From Hordeum vulgare subsp. vulgare (taxonomy: Eukaryota > Streptophyta > Magnoliopsida > Poales > Poaceae): DNA of 64,000 bases. This document shows positions 9,749 to 21,377 of this stretch, one piece after another. The stretch covers positions 108,736,881 to 108,800,880 of the forward strand of contig NC_058519.1 in NCBI RefSeq assembly GCF_904849725.1, in the 5' to 3' direction. The notes under the pieces were generated by a model, which was not told the origin of the DNA, made no database searches, and was given only the letters and a program-made list of their open reading frames with translations. The position numbers and the translations under genes were made by a program. How positions within the stretch are numbered: the stretch's first letter is position 1; each line of letters starts with the position of its first letter.

Positions 9749-11306
9749 TTATACGTCTCCAACGTATGTATAATTTTTGATGGTTTCATGCTATTGTCTT
9801 GTCAAACTTTGGATGTTTTGCATGCCTTTTATATATTCTCTGGGACTAACTTATTAACTCAGTGCCAAGTGCCCGTTCCTGTTTTTTCCATGTTTTTGAC
9901 CCCTTTCAGAGGAGATTTTGAAATAGAGTCCAAACGGAAGAAAATCCCCGAAAAGATTTTTTCCATAACGGAAGAAGATCGGGAAGCTTGAGAGCCAAGG
10001 CAGGGGAGCCTCAGGGGCCCCACAAGCCCCCACCCCGCGACCAGGGGGAGGCCGCGGCCCACAGGCTTGTGGCCCCCCTGAGCGCCCTCTGCCCTAGGGG
10101 TTGCGCCTATATATATTCCCTAAAAATCCCAAAAAAATCAGGAGATCATCGAAAGTACTTTTCCGCCGCCGCAAGCTTCTGTCTCTGCAAAATCCCATCT
10201 AGAGCATGTTCTGGTGCCCTGCCGGAGGGGGGATTCGGATACGGAGGGCTTCTTCATCAACACCATGACCTCTCCGATGATGCGTGAGTAGTTCACCATA
10301 TACCTACGGGTCCATAGCTAGTAACTAGATGGCTTCTTCTCTCTCTTGGATCTTCAATACAAAGTTCTCCATGATCTTCATGGAGATCTATCCGATGTAA
10401 TCTTCTTTTGCGGTGTGTTTGTCGAGATCCGATGAATTGTGGATTTATGATCAGATTATCTATGAATCTTATTTGAGTTTCTTCTGATCTCTCTTATGCA
10501 TGATTTCATATCCTTGTAATTCTCTTCGAGTTGTGGGTTTTGTCTGGCCAACTAGATCTATGATTCTTTCAATGGGAGAAGTGCTTGGTTTTGGGTTCAT
10601 ACCGTGCGGTGACCTCACCCAGTGACAGAAGGGGTAGCGAGGCACGCATCATGTTGTTGCCATCAAGGGTAAAAAGATGGGGTTTTCATCATTGGTTTGA
10701 GATTATCCCTCTACATCATGTCATCTTGCTTAAGGCGTTACTCTGTTCGTCATGAACTCAATACACTAGATGCATGCTGGATAGCGGTCGATGTGTGGAG
10801 TAATAGTAGTAGATGCAGAAAGTATCGGTCTACTTGTCTCGGATGTGATGCCTATATGTATGATCGTTGCCTTAGACATCGTCATGACTTTGCGTGGTTC
10901 TATCAATTGCTCGACAGTAATTTGTTCACCCACCATGATATTTGCTATTTTGAGAGAAGTCTCTAGTGAACAGTATGGCCCCCGGGTCTACTCCACACCA
11001 TATTTTCAGCCTTACACTTTTTTACTTCGTTGCACTTTCCGCCTTCAGATCTCACTTTGCAAACAATCTTGAAGGGATTGACAACCCCTTTGAAGCGTTG
11101 GGTGCAAGCTTGATTGTGTTTGCGCAGGTACTCTGGACATGACGAGACCCTCCTTCTGGATCGATACCTTGGTTCTCAAACTGAGGGAAATACTTACTGC
11201 TCCTGTGCTGCATCACCCTTTCCTCTTCAAGGGAAAAATCGACGCAAACTAGAGAAGTAACAAGAAGAATTGCTAGTGCCAAGGAAGGACTTTTGTTGCC
11301 GTAGAA
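9749..11306 (+). repeat. Element A 3' LTR
   Basis: 1558 bp and collinear with 4399-5954. Its termini are TT (9749-9750) and AA (11305-11306) instead of the TG and CA of the 5' LTR, so both ends have mutated. The TSD copy ATGAA follows at 11307-11311. Confidence 0.9.
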
Positions 11307-11311
11307 ATGAA

Positions 11312-12430
11312 CTCCTTCATCCAGACTCCTTCTTGTGCTTCTTTCGAGGAAGCTATGTACTCCACTTCACATGTAGATGCCGCCACGACGCTTTGCTTGC
11401 AACTGCACCAGATGATTGCCCCACCATTCAAAATATACACATATCCGGTTTGTCACTTGGAGTCATCCGGATGTGTGTCGAAGCTAGCATCAATGTAACC
11501 CATTACGATGAGCTATTCAACACCTCCATAAACGAGAAACATATCTTTTGTCCTTTTCAGATACTTAAGGATATTCTTGACCGTTGTCCAGTGATCCATT
11601 CCTGGATCACTTTGGTACCTCCCTACCAAACTTTTGGCAAGGTTCACATCAGGTCTGGTACACAGCATGACATAGATAATAGAGCCTATGGTTGAAGCAT
11701 AGGGGACGGTACTCATCTTTTCTGTATCTTCTGTCGTGGTTAGGCATTGAGCTGTGCTCAATCTCCCACCTTGCAATACAGGCAAGAACCCCTTCTTGGA
11801 CTTAGCCATATGGAACTTCTTCAATATCTTGTCAAGGTATGTGCTTTGTGAAAGACCAATGAGGCATCTCGATCTATCTCTATAGATCTTGATGCCTAAT
11901 ATGTAAGCAGCTTCTCCAAGGTCCTTCATTGAAAAACACTTATTCAAGTAGGCCTTTATGCTTTCCAAAAGTTCTATATCATTTCCCATCAACAATATGT
12001 CATCCACAAATAAAATGAGAAGTGCTACACAGATCCCACTCATTTTCTTGTAAATATAGGCTTGTCCATAAGTTTGTACAAACCCAAATGCTTTGATCAA
12101 CTCATCAAAGAGAATGTTCCAACTCCGAGATGCTTGCACCAGCCCATAGATGGAGCGTTGGAGCTTGCATACCTTGTCAGCATTCTTAGGATCGAAAAAA
12201 CCTTCCGGCTGCATCATATACAATTCTTCCTTAAGAAAGCCGTTGAGGAATGTCGTTTTGACGTCCATTTGCCAAATCTCATAATCATAAAATGCGGCAA
12301 CCGCTAACATGATTCGGACGGACTTCAGCATTGCTACGGGTGAGAAAGTCTCATCGTAGTCAACTCCTTGAACTTGTCGATAACCCTTAGCGACAAGTCG
12401 AGCCTTATAGACGGTCAAATTACCATCCGC
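11312..12430 (-). pseudogene. pol: Angela pol: reverse transcriptase and start of RNase H
   Basis: The main open stretch (12418 down to 11513, 301 codons) is a Copia RT: KARLVAKGY near residue 6, QMDVKTTFLNG (catalytic Asp about 52), KLQRSIYGLVQASRSW, and FVDD at about 137-140 in place of the usual YVDD, followed by IYRDRSRCLIGLSQ and HWTTVKNILKYLKRTKD. A TAG at 11513-11515 and a TGA about 50 bases later interrupt the connection to RNase H, whose sequence ('GAIIWCSCKQSVVAASTCEVEY') runs on to 11312 and resumes at 4393. The domain order and 'YDETFSPV' identify it as Copia. Non-functional. Confidence 0.9.
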
Positions 12431-12460
12431 GTCAGTCTTCTTCTTAAAGCTCCATTTATT

Positions 12461-13518
12461 TTATATGGCTTGCCGATCATCGGGCAAGTCCACCAAAGTC
12501 CATACTTCGTTCTCATACATGGATCCTATCTCGGATTTCATGGCTTCAAGCCATTTGTTAGAATCCGGGCCCGCCATCGCTTCTTCATAGTTCGAAGGTT
12601 CACTGTTGTCCAACAACATAATTTCCAGGACGGGGTTGACATACCACTTTGGTGCGAAACATGTCCTCGTGGGCCTATGAAGTTTAGTAGTAGCTTGATC
12701 CGAAGTTTCATGATCATCATCATTAACTTCCTTTCTAGTCGGTGTAGGCACCACAGAAACATTTTCCTACGTTGGGCTACTCTCCGGTTCAAGAGGGGGT
12801 ATAATTACCTCATCAAGTTCTACTTTCCTCCCATTCACTTCTTTCGAGAGAAACTCTTTCTCTAGAAAGGATCCATTCTTGGCAACAAAGATCTTGGCTT
12901 TGGATCTGAGATCGAAGGTATACCCAATAGTTTCCTTAGGGTATCCTATGAAGACACACTTTTCTGACTTGGGTTCGAGCTTTTCAGGTTGAAGTTTCTT
13001 GACATAAGCATCAGATCCCCATACTTTCAGAAACGACAACTTAGGTTTCTTCCCAAACCATAATTCATACGGTGTTGTCCCAACGGATTTAGACGGTGCC
13101 CTATTTAAAGTGAATGCATCAGTCTCCGATGCATATCCCCAAAATGCTAGCAATAAATCAGTAAGAGACATCAGAAATCGCGCCATATCCAATAGAGTGC
13201 AATTATGACGTTCAGACACACTGTTACGCTGAGATGTGCCAGGCGGCGTGAGTTGTGAAAGAATTCCACATTTCCTTAAGTGCGTGCCAAACTCGTGACT
13301 CAAATATTCTCCTCCACGATCACATCGAAAGAACTTTATTTTCTTGTCACGTTGATTCTCTACCTCACTCTAAATTTCTTTGAACCTTTCAAAGGTCTCA
13401 AACTTGTGTTTCATTAAGTAGACATACCCATATCTGCTTAAGTCATCAGTGAGGGTGAGAACATAACGATAGCCACCGCGAGCCTCAACGCTCATTGGAC
13501 CACATACATCGGTATGTA
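12461..13518 (-). pseudogene. pol: Angela pol: integrase C-terminal half and linker to RT
   Basis: The minus frame 13303-12767 reads the integrase core/C-terminus (LTPPGTSQRNSVSERHNCTL, then MARFLMSLTDLLLAFWGYA and TTPYELWFGKKP), with the conserved catalytic Glu region as 'SVSERHN' (Copia usually NG.AER.N). A second frame, 12754-12461, covers the linker (ESLP-rich, SNYEEAMAGPDSNKWLEAMKSEI). Frames change at about 12760 and 12450. The N-terminal half of integrase lies beyond element D at 25986. Confidence 0.88.
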
Positions 13519-13523
13519 TTATT

Positions 13524-16500
13524 GTGACAGCCCGATGCCGACGCCCCAGAAGATTCCCCTTTATTTCCGTTTCCGTCGTGTGATTATTTTATTTGTTGCA
13601 CCATCATTTAGTTTGGATCATGGCATCTTGCATCATCTCTGCATGTGGTGTTATGAGTGTGTGTGCTTCAAGTGCTCTCGGAGTCTTTGGTGCAATAGGA
13701 ACTCCCCTTCTCTCCTCTCTTATTTTATTTTGTGGCTGCGTTAAAGTTTTAGTTTTAACCCCAATAAAATATTCGTCTTCTTTAGAAAATCCTTTTATTA
13801 AATGTGGAGGCAATCCCTTGGGTTTTCCTTTATTTCTCCTTTTGTTTTCTTTCAAAACTAGAGTCTCATTTTATTTATAAAAGGGGTTTTATTTTATTCT
13901 TCAAAAAAAGGTTTCATTTTTATTCGTAAAAAAATGCCCAATCTATTTTTATAGTTGGGGTATATTTTTCAAGTAGCCCAACAGCATTTTTTCATATTTT
14001 GTTTAAACCTTTTCTTTTGCGTGTGTTTTCGGTTTTAGAAAAGCAGAGAAAGGGAGGGAGAGAAGCCCTTGTGCGAGCCGGCCCAAGGCCGAGCTGGGCT
14101 CCCCCAACCCTAGCAACAGGGGAGGCTCAGCCCGATCCCATCTCTCCCTCTAGTCTCCCCCGCATCGACCTCCCCCTCCTCTCGATCCCCTTCTCTCCCC
14201 GTTTCTCCCGCGTGCAGCCTCCAGCCCGATCCCGTCCCGTGCTCGCGCCGCCGGCCGTTCCCCTCTCTGCTCCACCCTGCGCCGCCCGCCGAGCTGCTCT
14301 CCCCGCATGCCAACCCCCTCGCCTCCCGTCGTCGGTGCGCGCCCCGCCGTGCTCGCCTCGCTCGCCGCCCTCGTCCATGCCGGTTGCTCCCTGTCGCCTG
14401 TAGGCCGCCTGCCGGTGCTATGGCGCCCGCCAGGGCCTCTCTGCCAGAGTCCCTCGCCGCATTCCTTCCTCCCCTGCATCGGAGCCGTCCACCGCAGCGA
14501 CCTCGCTTTGAGCCTGCCATGGCCTCGACCTTGCCTCCCTGCGTCCGCGCAGCCGCCGAGCCCGGCTTGCCCCCGTTTCCCTCGCCTGTGGGTCGAGCGC
14601 CTCAACCCGCGCTGCGCCTGTTGCCGTGCTCACCTCGCAGCGCCGCCTCCCCGCATGCCCCGCCGTCATCGCCTCCCATGCCCCATGCCGAGCACCCGGT
14701 GCACCGCTGCCAAGCCCTACAGGGTCCCGACCTCCTTCGTTCTCGGTGCTTGCCTGTTGCTGTTGCTGTGCATGCTCCTGCTGCCGCTGGTGCTTGCCTG
14801 TTGCCGTTGCTGTGCCTGCCTGCCTGAGTTGCTGTGTGCCTGCTACTGCTGCTGTTGCGTAGCCGCTATTGCTGCTCTTGCTATTGCCTGCCTGTCGCGT
14901 TGCTAGTTGCTGTAGTTGTTGTCGGCCGGCTGCTGCTAGGTGGCTTAGTGCTTGTTGTTTGCGTGCTGCTGCTGCTGCTGCCTGCTACCTGCCTGTAGCC
15001 ATTGCCTAATGCTGTCGCTGTTGCTGCTATGCCGCCGCTGGTGCCGTGCTTACTTGCTGTTGCCGTGTGCTGTGCCTGCCGTGAAGCTGCTGCTTGCTGT
15101 TTGCCGTCTCTTGCTGTTAGTAGATGTTGCTGCTGCCTGCTTGCTAGCTGTAGCTGTTGCTGCTGTTAGTTGCTAGCTGAAGCCTGCTGCTGTGCCTGCT
15201 ACTGATGGTTGCTTAGCTGTTGTTTGCTGGTTGCTGTTGCTAGGCCGTGTTGTTTGCTTGCTGCTAGTCGCTGTAGTTTGCTGCTAGTGATGCTTGATGC
15301 TTGCTGATGTCACCGCTGTCGTTGCTAGCTGCTAAGTTGCTTGATGCTTGCTTGTAGCCACCAAAAGTCTGCTTAGTTGCTGCTTGCTGTTGCATTGCCT
15401 TGCCCTATTGCCTTTTGGGAACGTCGCTGAAGACCGCGTGCACCGTCCCCGCCACCGTGGATCCGACAAGTTCGCCGAGTACCACGACGTCCTCGATGAA
15501 CCCGAACATCTTTGGAGCCATGTTCGACTACCGACGCCGAAGACCAGTGTACCGACGCCAAGAGTACGACTACCGTCGACGAGACCGTGTACAACTACTT
15601 CCACTACGACCACGACGATCTTTGTTCTCCTTCACCGCAACGAACCGAACCGCTCCGATATGCACGCTTCAAGGTATACGTTGGAACATGTCTAGTACCG
15701 AATGCATATGATGCATGAGTTGAACCGTATGTTTGCGCCTATATATGTTTGCCCGTTGCACGTTGTCCCTCTTACGTTGTGCCTCAAGACATGGAAACCC
15801 GGTTAACGGGATCACCCCATCATTGTTTGGCATGACCCGCACGTGCTCCCTATTCGTTGGCACCGATATCTCGTTGAGTTATCGGGATAGGAACGTTGCC
15901 GTGGCATCGTTTCCGTTTTGCCGCCATGGTTCCCTTTCGCTCGCCATGGCGATAGATGCTTCTTTCTCTTCTTGTCCATGTTGTTGTAACTTGCATGCTT
16001 GACGCATTCATGGCACGATGTCTTGTTTTGCACGTCTCTTGTGCCGTAGCGACTTTCAAAGTCCCGCGTGATAACCGACTAGGATGACTAGTAGAATCAC
16101 CCGCTTCACCCCTTGCCATGTTAACAACATTTAATATTGCCGTGTAAATAACCGGGAGTGAACTAAATAATTAAATGTGGAGTTTCGTCGATATGCAACT
16201 CGTTGCATATCGAGCTTCACTTAATGTGTAGTGTTTGCGTGAGGTGAATTGCCATGTCATGCCTTGCATCAGTGAACTGATCATGCATCATAGTAGGTTG
16301 TGCATCATGTTGTGCATCGTGTGGTGAATATCTGTGTTGATGTTTGTTTCCGGTTTGCTCCGTCTCGATAGAGTTCCGCAAGCGTGTCGGAATGTGAGGA
16401 CCCGTTCGACCACGTTGGTTCGCCGACTTCACGGAGTTGTTCTTCTTCCAAGCGGGATGTCAGGCAAGATCACCATTTCCCCAGACACCATTACTATAAT

Positions 16501-18178
16501 TGCCATGCTAGTTTTATCGCTTCTATCGTTTATGTCTCTTTGCCTACCACATGTTAAATATCAGCCTCTCAACAATGCCATGAAAAACCTTCAACTAGTT
16601 CAACCTAGCAAACCACTTATTAGCTATGTTACCGCTTGCTTAAGCATGTTGTTAGCGTTGCTAGGTGCAGGTGTAGTTGCTTCCATGTGATAACATGGGT
16701 TCCTTGTCTTATCACCATATTAAATGCTATTTAATTTAATGCACCTATATACTTGGTAAAAGGTGGAAGGCTCAGCCTTTCTAGCCTGGTGTTTTGTTTC
16801 ACTTTTGCCCCCTTAGTTTCGGCTACCGGTGTTATGTTCCATATTTGAGCGCTCCTAACACGATCGGGGATGTTATGGGGACCCCCTTGATAATTCGTTT
16901 TAGATTAAAGCTGGTCTGGCAAGGCCCAACATTGGTACTACATTTTCCCAACATAATAACTTTGTTAATATTGAAAGAACAGGGCGTCATGAACCCGAGG
17001 ACTAATTTTACATAATACAGGGAGGGCCAGTGCTGATGGTGTTGGTCCAAAACAGAGCACTGTGCGGGGCCAACCCAGGGCAACTTGGGTGATTTCTATC
17101 AGGCCACTGTACGCGTAGCTTATCCATCGTGTCGTGAGAACGAGATACGTGGCTCCTATCGGGATCGTCGACACGCCGAGTGGCCTTGCTGGATTAGTTT
17201 TACCTTTGACGAGATATCTTGTGCATCGGGATTCCGGTGATACTTTGGGTAATCTCAGAGTTGAGGTTTTCCACTAAGGAGTCCGACGAGATCGCGAGCT
17301 TCGTGATCGAGGATTTCTATGCGGCTTGTGGTAATTTGTGATGGACTAGTTGGAGCACCCCTGCAGGGTTAAATCTTTCGGAAAGCCGTGCCCACGGTTA
17401 TGTGACAACGTGGAAACTTTGTTTAACACTAGTTCTAGATAACTTGAAGTTAACTTAATTAAAATATGCCAACTGGGTGCGTAACCGTGACTGTCTCTTT
17501 CGTGAGTTCCTTCTCCGATCGAGGACACGGTGGGGTTATGACTAACGTAGGTAGGTGTTCAGGATCATTCATTTGATCAACCGTAGTTCACCTCCGCTAT
17601 GCGTAGATCTTCCCCCTTCTTATTTCTTGTACTCGTAAGTTTAGCCACCAAATATATGCTTAGCCACTGCTGCAACCTCACCACTTAACCTTACCTCACT
17701 CATTAAGCTTTGCTAGTCTTGATACCTTTGGAAATGAGATTGCTGAGTCCCCAATGGCTCACAGATTACTACAACACCAGTTGCAGGTACAGGTAAAGGT
17801 TACTCGGCGCGAGCGCGTTGATTGTTCAGTTGGAGTTGCCTTTATTCTTCTTCTTCATCGATCTAGGATGGGTTCCAGGCCGGCAGCGTGGGATAGCAAG
17901 GATGGATGTCGTTCTTCTTTTCTCGTTTGTTTTCGTCCATAGTCGGACCCTGCTCTTCTTCATGATGTTATGTATTGTACTGATGTGACTCTGATGTAGC
18001 TTGTGGCGAGTGTAAGCCAATTCTCTCTCTCTCTCTATATATATATATACATATAAATCTTCTTTTCATTACATGTACTTGTAACGATATCCATTCTTGC
18101 GACACGACGAGATGCGCTTCTATCCCTGACGAGGCCCTCGTGCCAAATTGAGGATAGGGTCGCATCTTGGGCGTGACG
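13524..18178 (+). repeat. Element D 5' LTR (4655 bp)
   Basis: Begins TGTGACAGCCCGATGCCGAC; its final base is mutated (TGACG, where the other LTR has TGACA). Regions: T-rich start, then a C-rich block (14090-14720), then CTG/TGC-rich low-complexity sequence (14740-15350), a mixed part to 17750, and a (CT)n(TA)n microsatellite at 18024-18050. Long ORFs on both strands in the C-rich block are compositional artefacts. The stretch 15150-16020 is almost identical to the 3' LTR, while the rest is clearly diverged. Confidence 0.92.
16189..16212. repeat. Perfect 10-bp inverted repeat in the LTR of D
   Basis: CGATATGCAA, a 4-base CTCG spacer, then TTGCATATCG. In the 3' LTR (24007-24030) one base of the right arm is changed (CGATGCATATCG). 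Role unknown; it could be a hairpin in the transcript or a protein site. Confidence 0.8.
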
Positions 18179-18181
18179 AGT

Positions 18182-18194
18182 TGGTATCAGAGCA
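18182..18194 (+). other. Primer binding site of element D (initiator tRNA-Met)
   Basis: TGGTATCAGAGCA three bases after the 5' LTR, the standard plant initiator-Met PBS sequence. Confidence 0.9.
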
Positions 18195-21100
18195 GTACCA
18201 ATCTAGGAGCCCCCTTGATTGATCGAACTGGTCCGAGTCGAGTCTAGTTATATATCGGAGAGTAGGATTCTTTTTTCTCCTTATCTATGCTCTGGTGAGG
18301 AATCTTCACGTAATAATTTAATTCTACTCCTCTTCTCACTCAATTATTTTTAGGATCACGCGGATATTTTTGGAATCTATATGATGTCGATGTGACGGAG
18401 TTCTGTCTTGGTGCCTCCTGTCTGACTTGATTTCTTCCGGGGAGTTGAGCTCCAGGGAATTCTTGAGCACATCGTTATCATTCAGATTTCTTAGTATCTC
18501 AGAACGAAGGATGTTCGTAATTGCTTCAATACTAGTAGTGGCGAGATAACCCCGATGTCCCTAGTACTGGTGCAGATTGTTCGGGAGTACTGCCATACTT
18601 TGTATTGTTGTGTTCACGAGGGTCTGTAGTAGATGAAGGTCCGAGATTCTGGTCGTGTGTTGACGGATGTGATACAGGTGACGGGTTAGTATAGGAGTTG
18701 TGTGAGATATTACTCCTTGTTTCCGTGTACCAGATTGCATGACCAGAAATTTCGGGAATTCTTAGGTGGGAATTCAAGTAGTTGCTTATAGGACAATCTT
18801 CCAACAAATGCATGATGTTAGGTTGGGGTTCGACATCTAGTGGATTCGTTTGTTGACGGTCGACTTACAGTGGTTCTCATTGTGTCTTAAAGAGTCCTTG
18901 TAGCTTGCTACGACTCGGGGACGCTTCGTATGTCGGGTGCATTGCCTTGCACTTGATGGCTACTGTAAGGTTCGAGCCCGTGCGATCCTGTCCACGAAAA
19001 TATCAGACGAAATCTTTCTCATGAGTTTGTTCTGGCTAATTGTAAGCCTCATCTCTTTGTTTTGTTGGAGTTTGGTAATTCAAGTTGCTTCGATGTCAAG
19101 TGGTGACTTCAGATCTTTCCTAAGAGGTGTTCTCATATTTTTATGTGAGAATGCAAATTCTTTTGTTCATTCAAATTGTCAACTCAATTCTTGTCAACTG
19201 GAGTTGTGGTGTCAATTTCATTCAATCGGTTTGCTTCTCTTTAGTGAATTCAATCCTCTCCAATTTTGCAAGATCAGTCTCTCATGTCTTCCGGAGTTCA
19301 TCTCATCTGTCTCAAGTTGTCTTTGTTTTCCCCGCCCTCCCACCCTTTTTCTTCAGTGATTCAATTTTCATCCAAGAGTTTTCTTTTCATTGTTGTTCCG
19401 CTGTCTGTTCTTTTCTCTCTTACCCGGTGATTCATTGTGAAGATTCTCAGGAGATTCGTGTCATATTTGTTCATTCTTGTCATCCTTACCGGTGAATTTA
19501 ATTCAGTTGTCCGTGCTCATCATATCCTTTTTATCATTGTAATTCTTTCCCATGTTATAGATTCTTGTCAGCCTATCCTGTTATTCGTTAATCTCTTTTC
19601 TATCCTGAGTGTTGAAGATATCCCAGAGTTTCTTATTTTCAAATCTTTCATTATTTCGAGGTTTTTAACCACATCTAGTTCTCTTCATACCTGTGCAATA
19701 TCATTCTTTTCTAACGGTGGTTTCCTTGAGTGTGCCCATAACCCACAGGTTTTCCCAGGATCTTTCCTGGCTCTTTTAATCTTTTCCCGGAGATCATTAA
19801 TTCTTTTTAACTATGACATAAGTATGATTTTCATCAATCATATTCCTTCCTCAAGATCTGTTTGAATTAAATCTCATATTTGGCTCAACCTTTCATTCTT
19901 CATTAATTCCGGAGTGTCTCATTAATTCTTGGTGGTGTTCTTCTCTTCATTCTCACCTTGGAAGACCGAAGGAGTGTTCCTCTCAAATCTTGGTCCATTT
20001 TCCGTCATTTCAGCTTGTTGCCATCATCCTAATTGTTGTCAATCATGAGTATCCCTTTCTGGCTATCTGGTGCTTCTCTGAGTTGTTTTCATTCTCGATC
20101 CTCCGAAGGCCATCATTTCAGAAGACATCTTCGTTCTCAGCTTTCAGCTTTCACCCTCGATTATTCTCAATTGTTGTCTCTTCGTTCGTCTCTCGATTAT
20201 TCCGGTGCCTTGTTCTAGTTTTCTCTCAGGTGGCTCATGATCTCTTCATTCTCATGTATCTCCATTCATTCATGGTTGCCTCATTCATTTCAATTCTTAC
20301 CAGTGTCTCCTTCAAGACTTCGTCTAGTTTGTGCTCATATATCTCCTCAATCATTTCGAGAATAATAAGTTGTATCCTAAATCCGTTGCTTGTCATCAAT
20401 TTAATTTGATGAAGGATGAGCATAACATAATTCTTATTCTTGTTCTTCCTTCTTCCAAGAGATTTCAATTCTTCTTTCAGAGCGGCTCATGATATCAATT
20501 CATTCTCAAGTCTTCTTCAAGATTCTTGTTGGAGAACCTTAAGTACCCTTTCTCTTGCATTTCAAAGTGCAATTCTTCCTCCGTTATCATTTGAGGTGGT
20601 ATTATAGCATTCTTGTTAGTGTAGGAGCCTCAAAGAGTTTCCTTTCAAGAGTGAGGTAATTAAATCCACCAATTCTTTGATCATGAGACATTTCAACCCA
20701 TGATTTCTTCATTGAGCTATCTTGGTATAGACTTCACCTAAAGCTTGTCTAAGGATGTTGCTATTATGGTAATTATCATTTATCCAAGTTCTCAATGTAT
20801 CCTCTTGGCGAAAGAAGTGTTCATATCTTGTTTCTCCCAATCAATCCTTATTTCTGTTAGTGGCTCGTTGTCACTTCATTAGTTGAAGAGGTGTCCATAA
20901 GCCCACTTCTATCTTGTTCTTTTCGTTGTGGTTTTTTCCAATAACTCCGTTCAATTCTTCTTGCCAAGTTCATTTGCGATGATAGTTGCCATTATTTTCT
21001 TCATTCTCTTCTTCCGCTTGGGCTAGTTCATATTCTCTTGTTCCGGAGGCTTTGTGATGTTGCTCTTTTGGGTCTATCATCTTGTTCTGTCAAGATTGTG

Positions 21101-21363
21101 GTGTTCCCTTGTTCTATTTAGTTGTTTGTTATGTATATTGTCTAATTCTCTCTTCTTATCGAATTTTTTGTCCCATTTTCCTACCGAAGTGCTGCCGAAA
21201 GTTTTCGTGAATTCTTGATTGTTTCTCGTATCATTCCTCATCTCTTTGCAACTTTCAAGGATCGTTGGTTTCAGTTGTTTGTCAAAGAAGCGACTAAGTT
21301 TTACCTTTTGCTTTCTCATCCTCTCCCCCTTTCATTCTTGGATCTCGGGGCGAGATCCTCTTG
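18195..21363 (+). other. Element D internal domain, non-coding and pyrimidine-rich
   Basis: No gag, protease, RT, RNase H or integrase motif on either strand. The open frames (for example 18937-19359, 19437-19865, 19990-20409) are stop-poor only because the plus strand is rich in T and C; they encode Ser/Phe/Leu-rich low-complexity sequence with no recognisable domain. The 'TTCATTCTC/TCTTCATT' words recur throughout 19000-21300. Consistent with a structural RNA carried by a LARD. Confidence 0.8.
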
Positions 21364-21377
21364 TAGTGTAGGAGAGT
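21364..21377 (+). other. Polypurine tract of element D
   Basis: TAGTGTAGGAGAGT directly before the 3' LTR; purine-rich and in the expected position. Confidence 0.6.

Larger units (their letters stand above)
4399..11306 (+). mobile_element. Element A: non-autonomous Athila-type Gypsy element
   Basis: A complete LTR element of 6908 bp with a perfect TSD ATGAA (4394-4398 and 11307-11311) inside Angela RNase H. It has two LTRs of about 1.56 kb, a tRNA-Asp-type PBS after the 5' LTR, and an AAGCTTGGGGATGC polypurine motif before the 3' LTR. The 3.8 kb interior encodes no gag, protease, RT or integrase; its only recognisable ORF is a broken copy of the orphan protein that is intact in element B. 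It is collinear with B (35550-42540). Mobilisation would need a helper such as element C or a relative; this is inferred from the shared PBS type and LTR architecture. Confidence 0.9.

Noticed and set aside
11270..12865. Plus-strand ORFs of 81-165 codons
   Set aside because: Antisense shadows of the Angela RT and integrase on the minus strand.
14110..14906. Several long overlapping ORFs on both strands (up to 199 codons), with counterparts at 22013-22766
   Set aside because: They lie in a C-rich/CTG-rich part of the LARD LTR; the translations are Ala/Pro/Arg or Cys/Leu low-complexity and frames are open on both strands, as expected from composition.
15348..15718. Overlapping ORFs of 68-115 codons identical in the two LTRs of D (also 23166-23536)
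   Set aside because: Identity follows from the near-identical LTR island; frames are open on both strands and no domain is visible, so there is no evidence of a real protein.
18937..20409. Plus-strand ORFs of about 140 codons in the LARD interior
   Set aside because: Ser/Phe/Leu-rich products of T/C-rich DNA, no motif, not in a common frame; no sign of gag.
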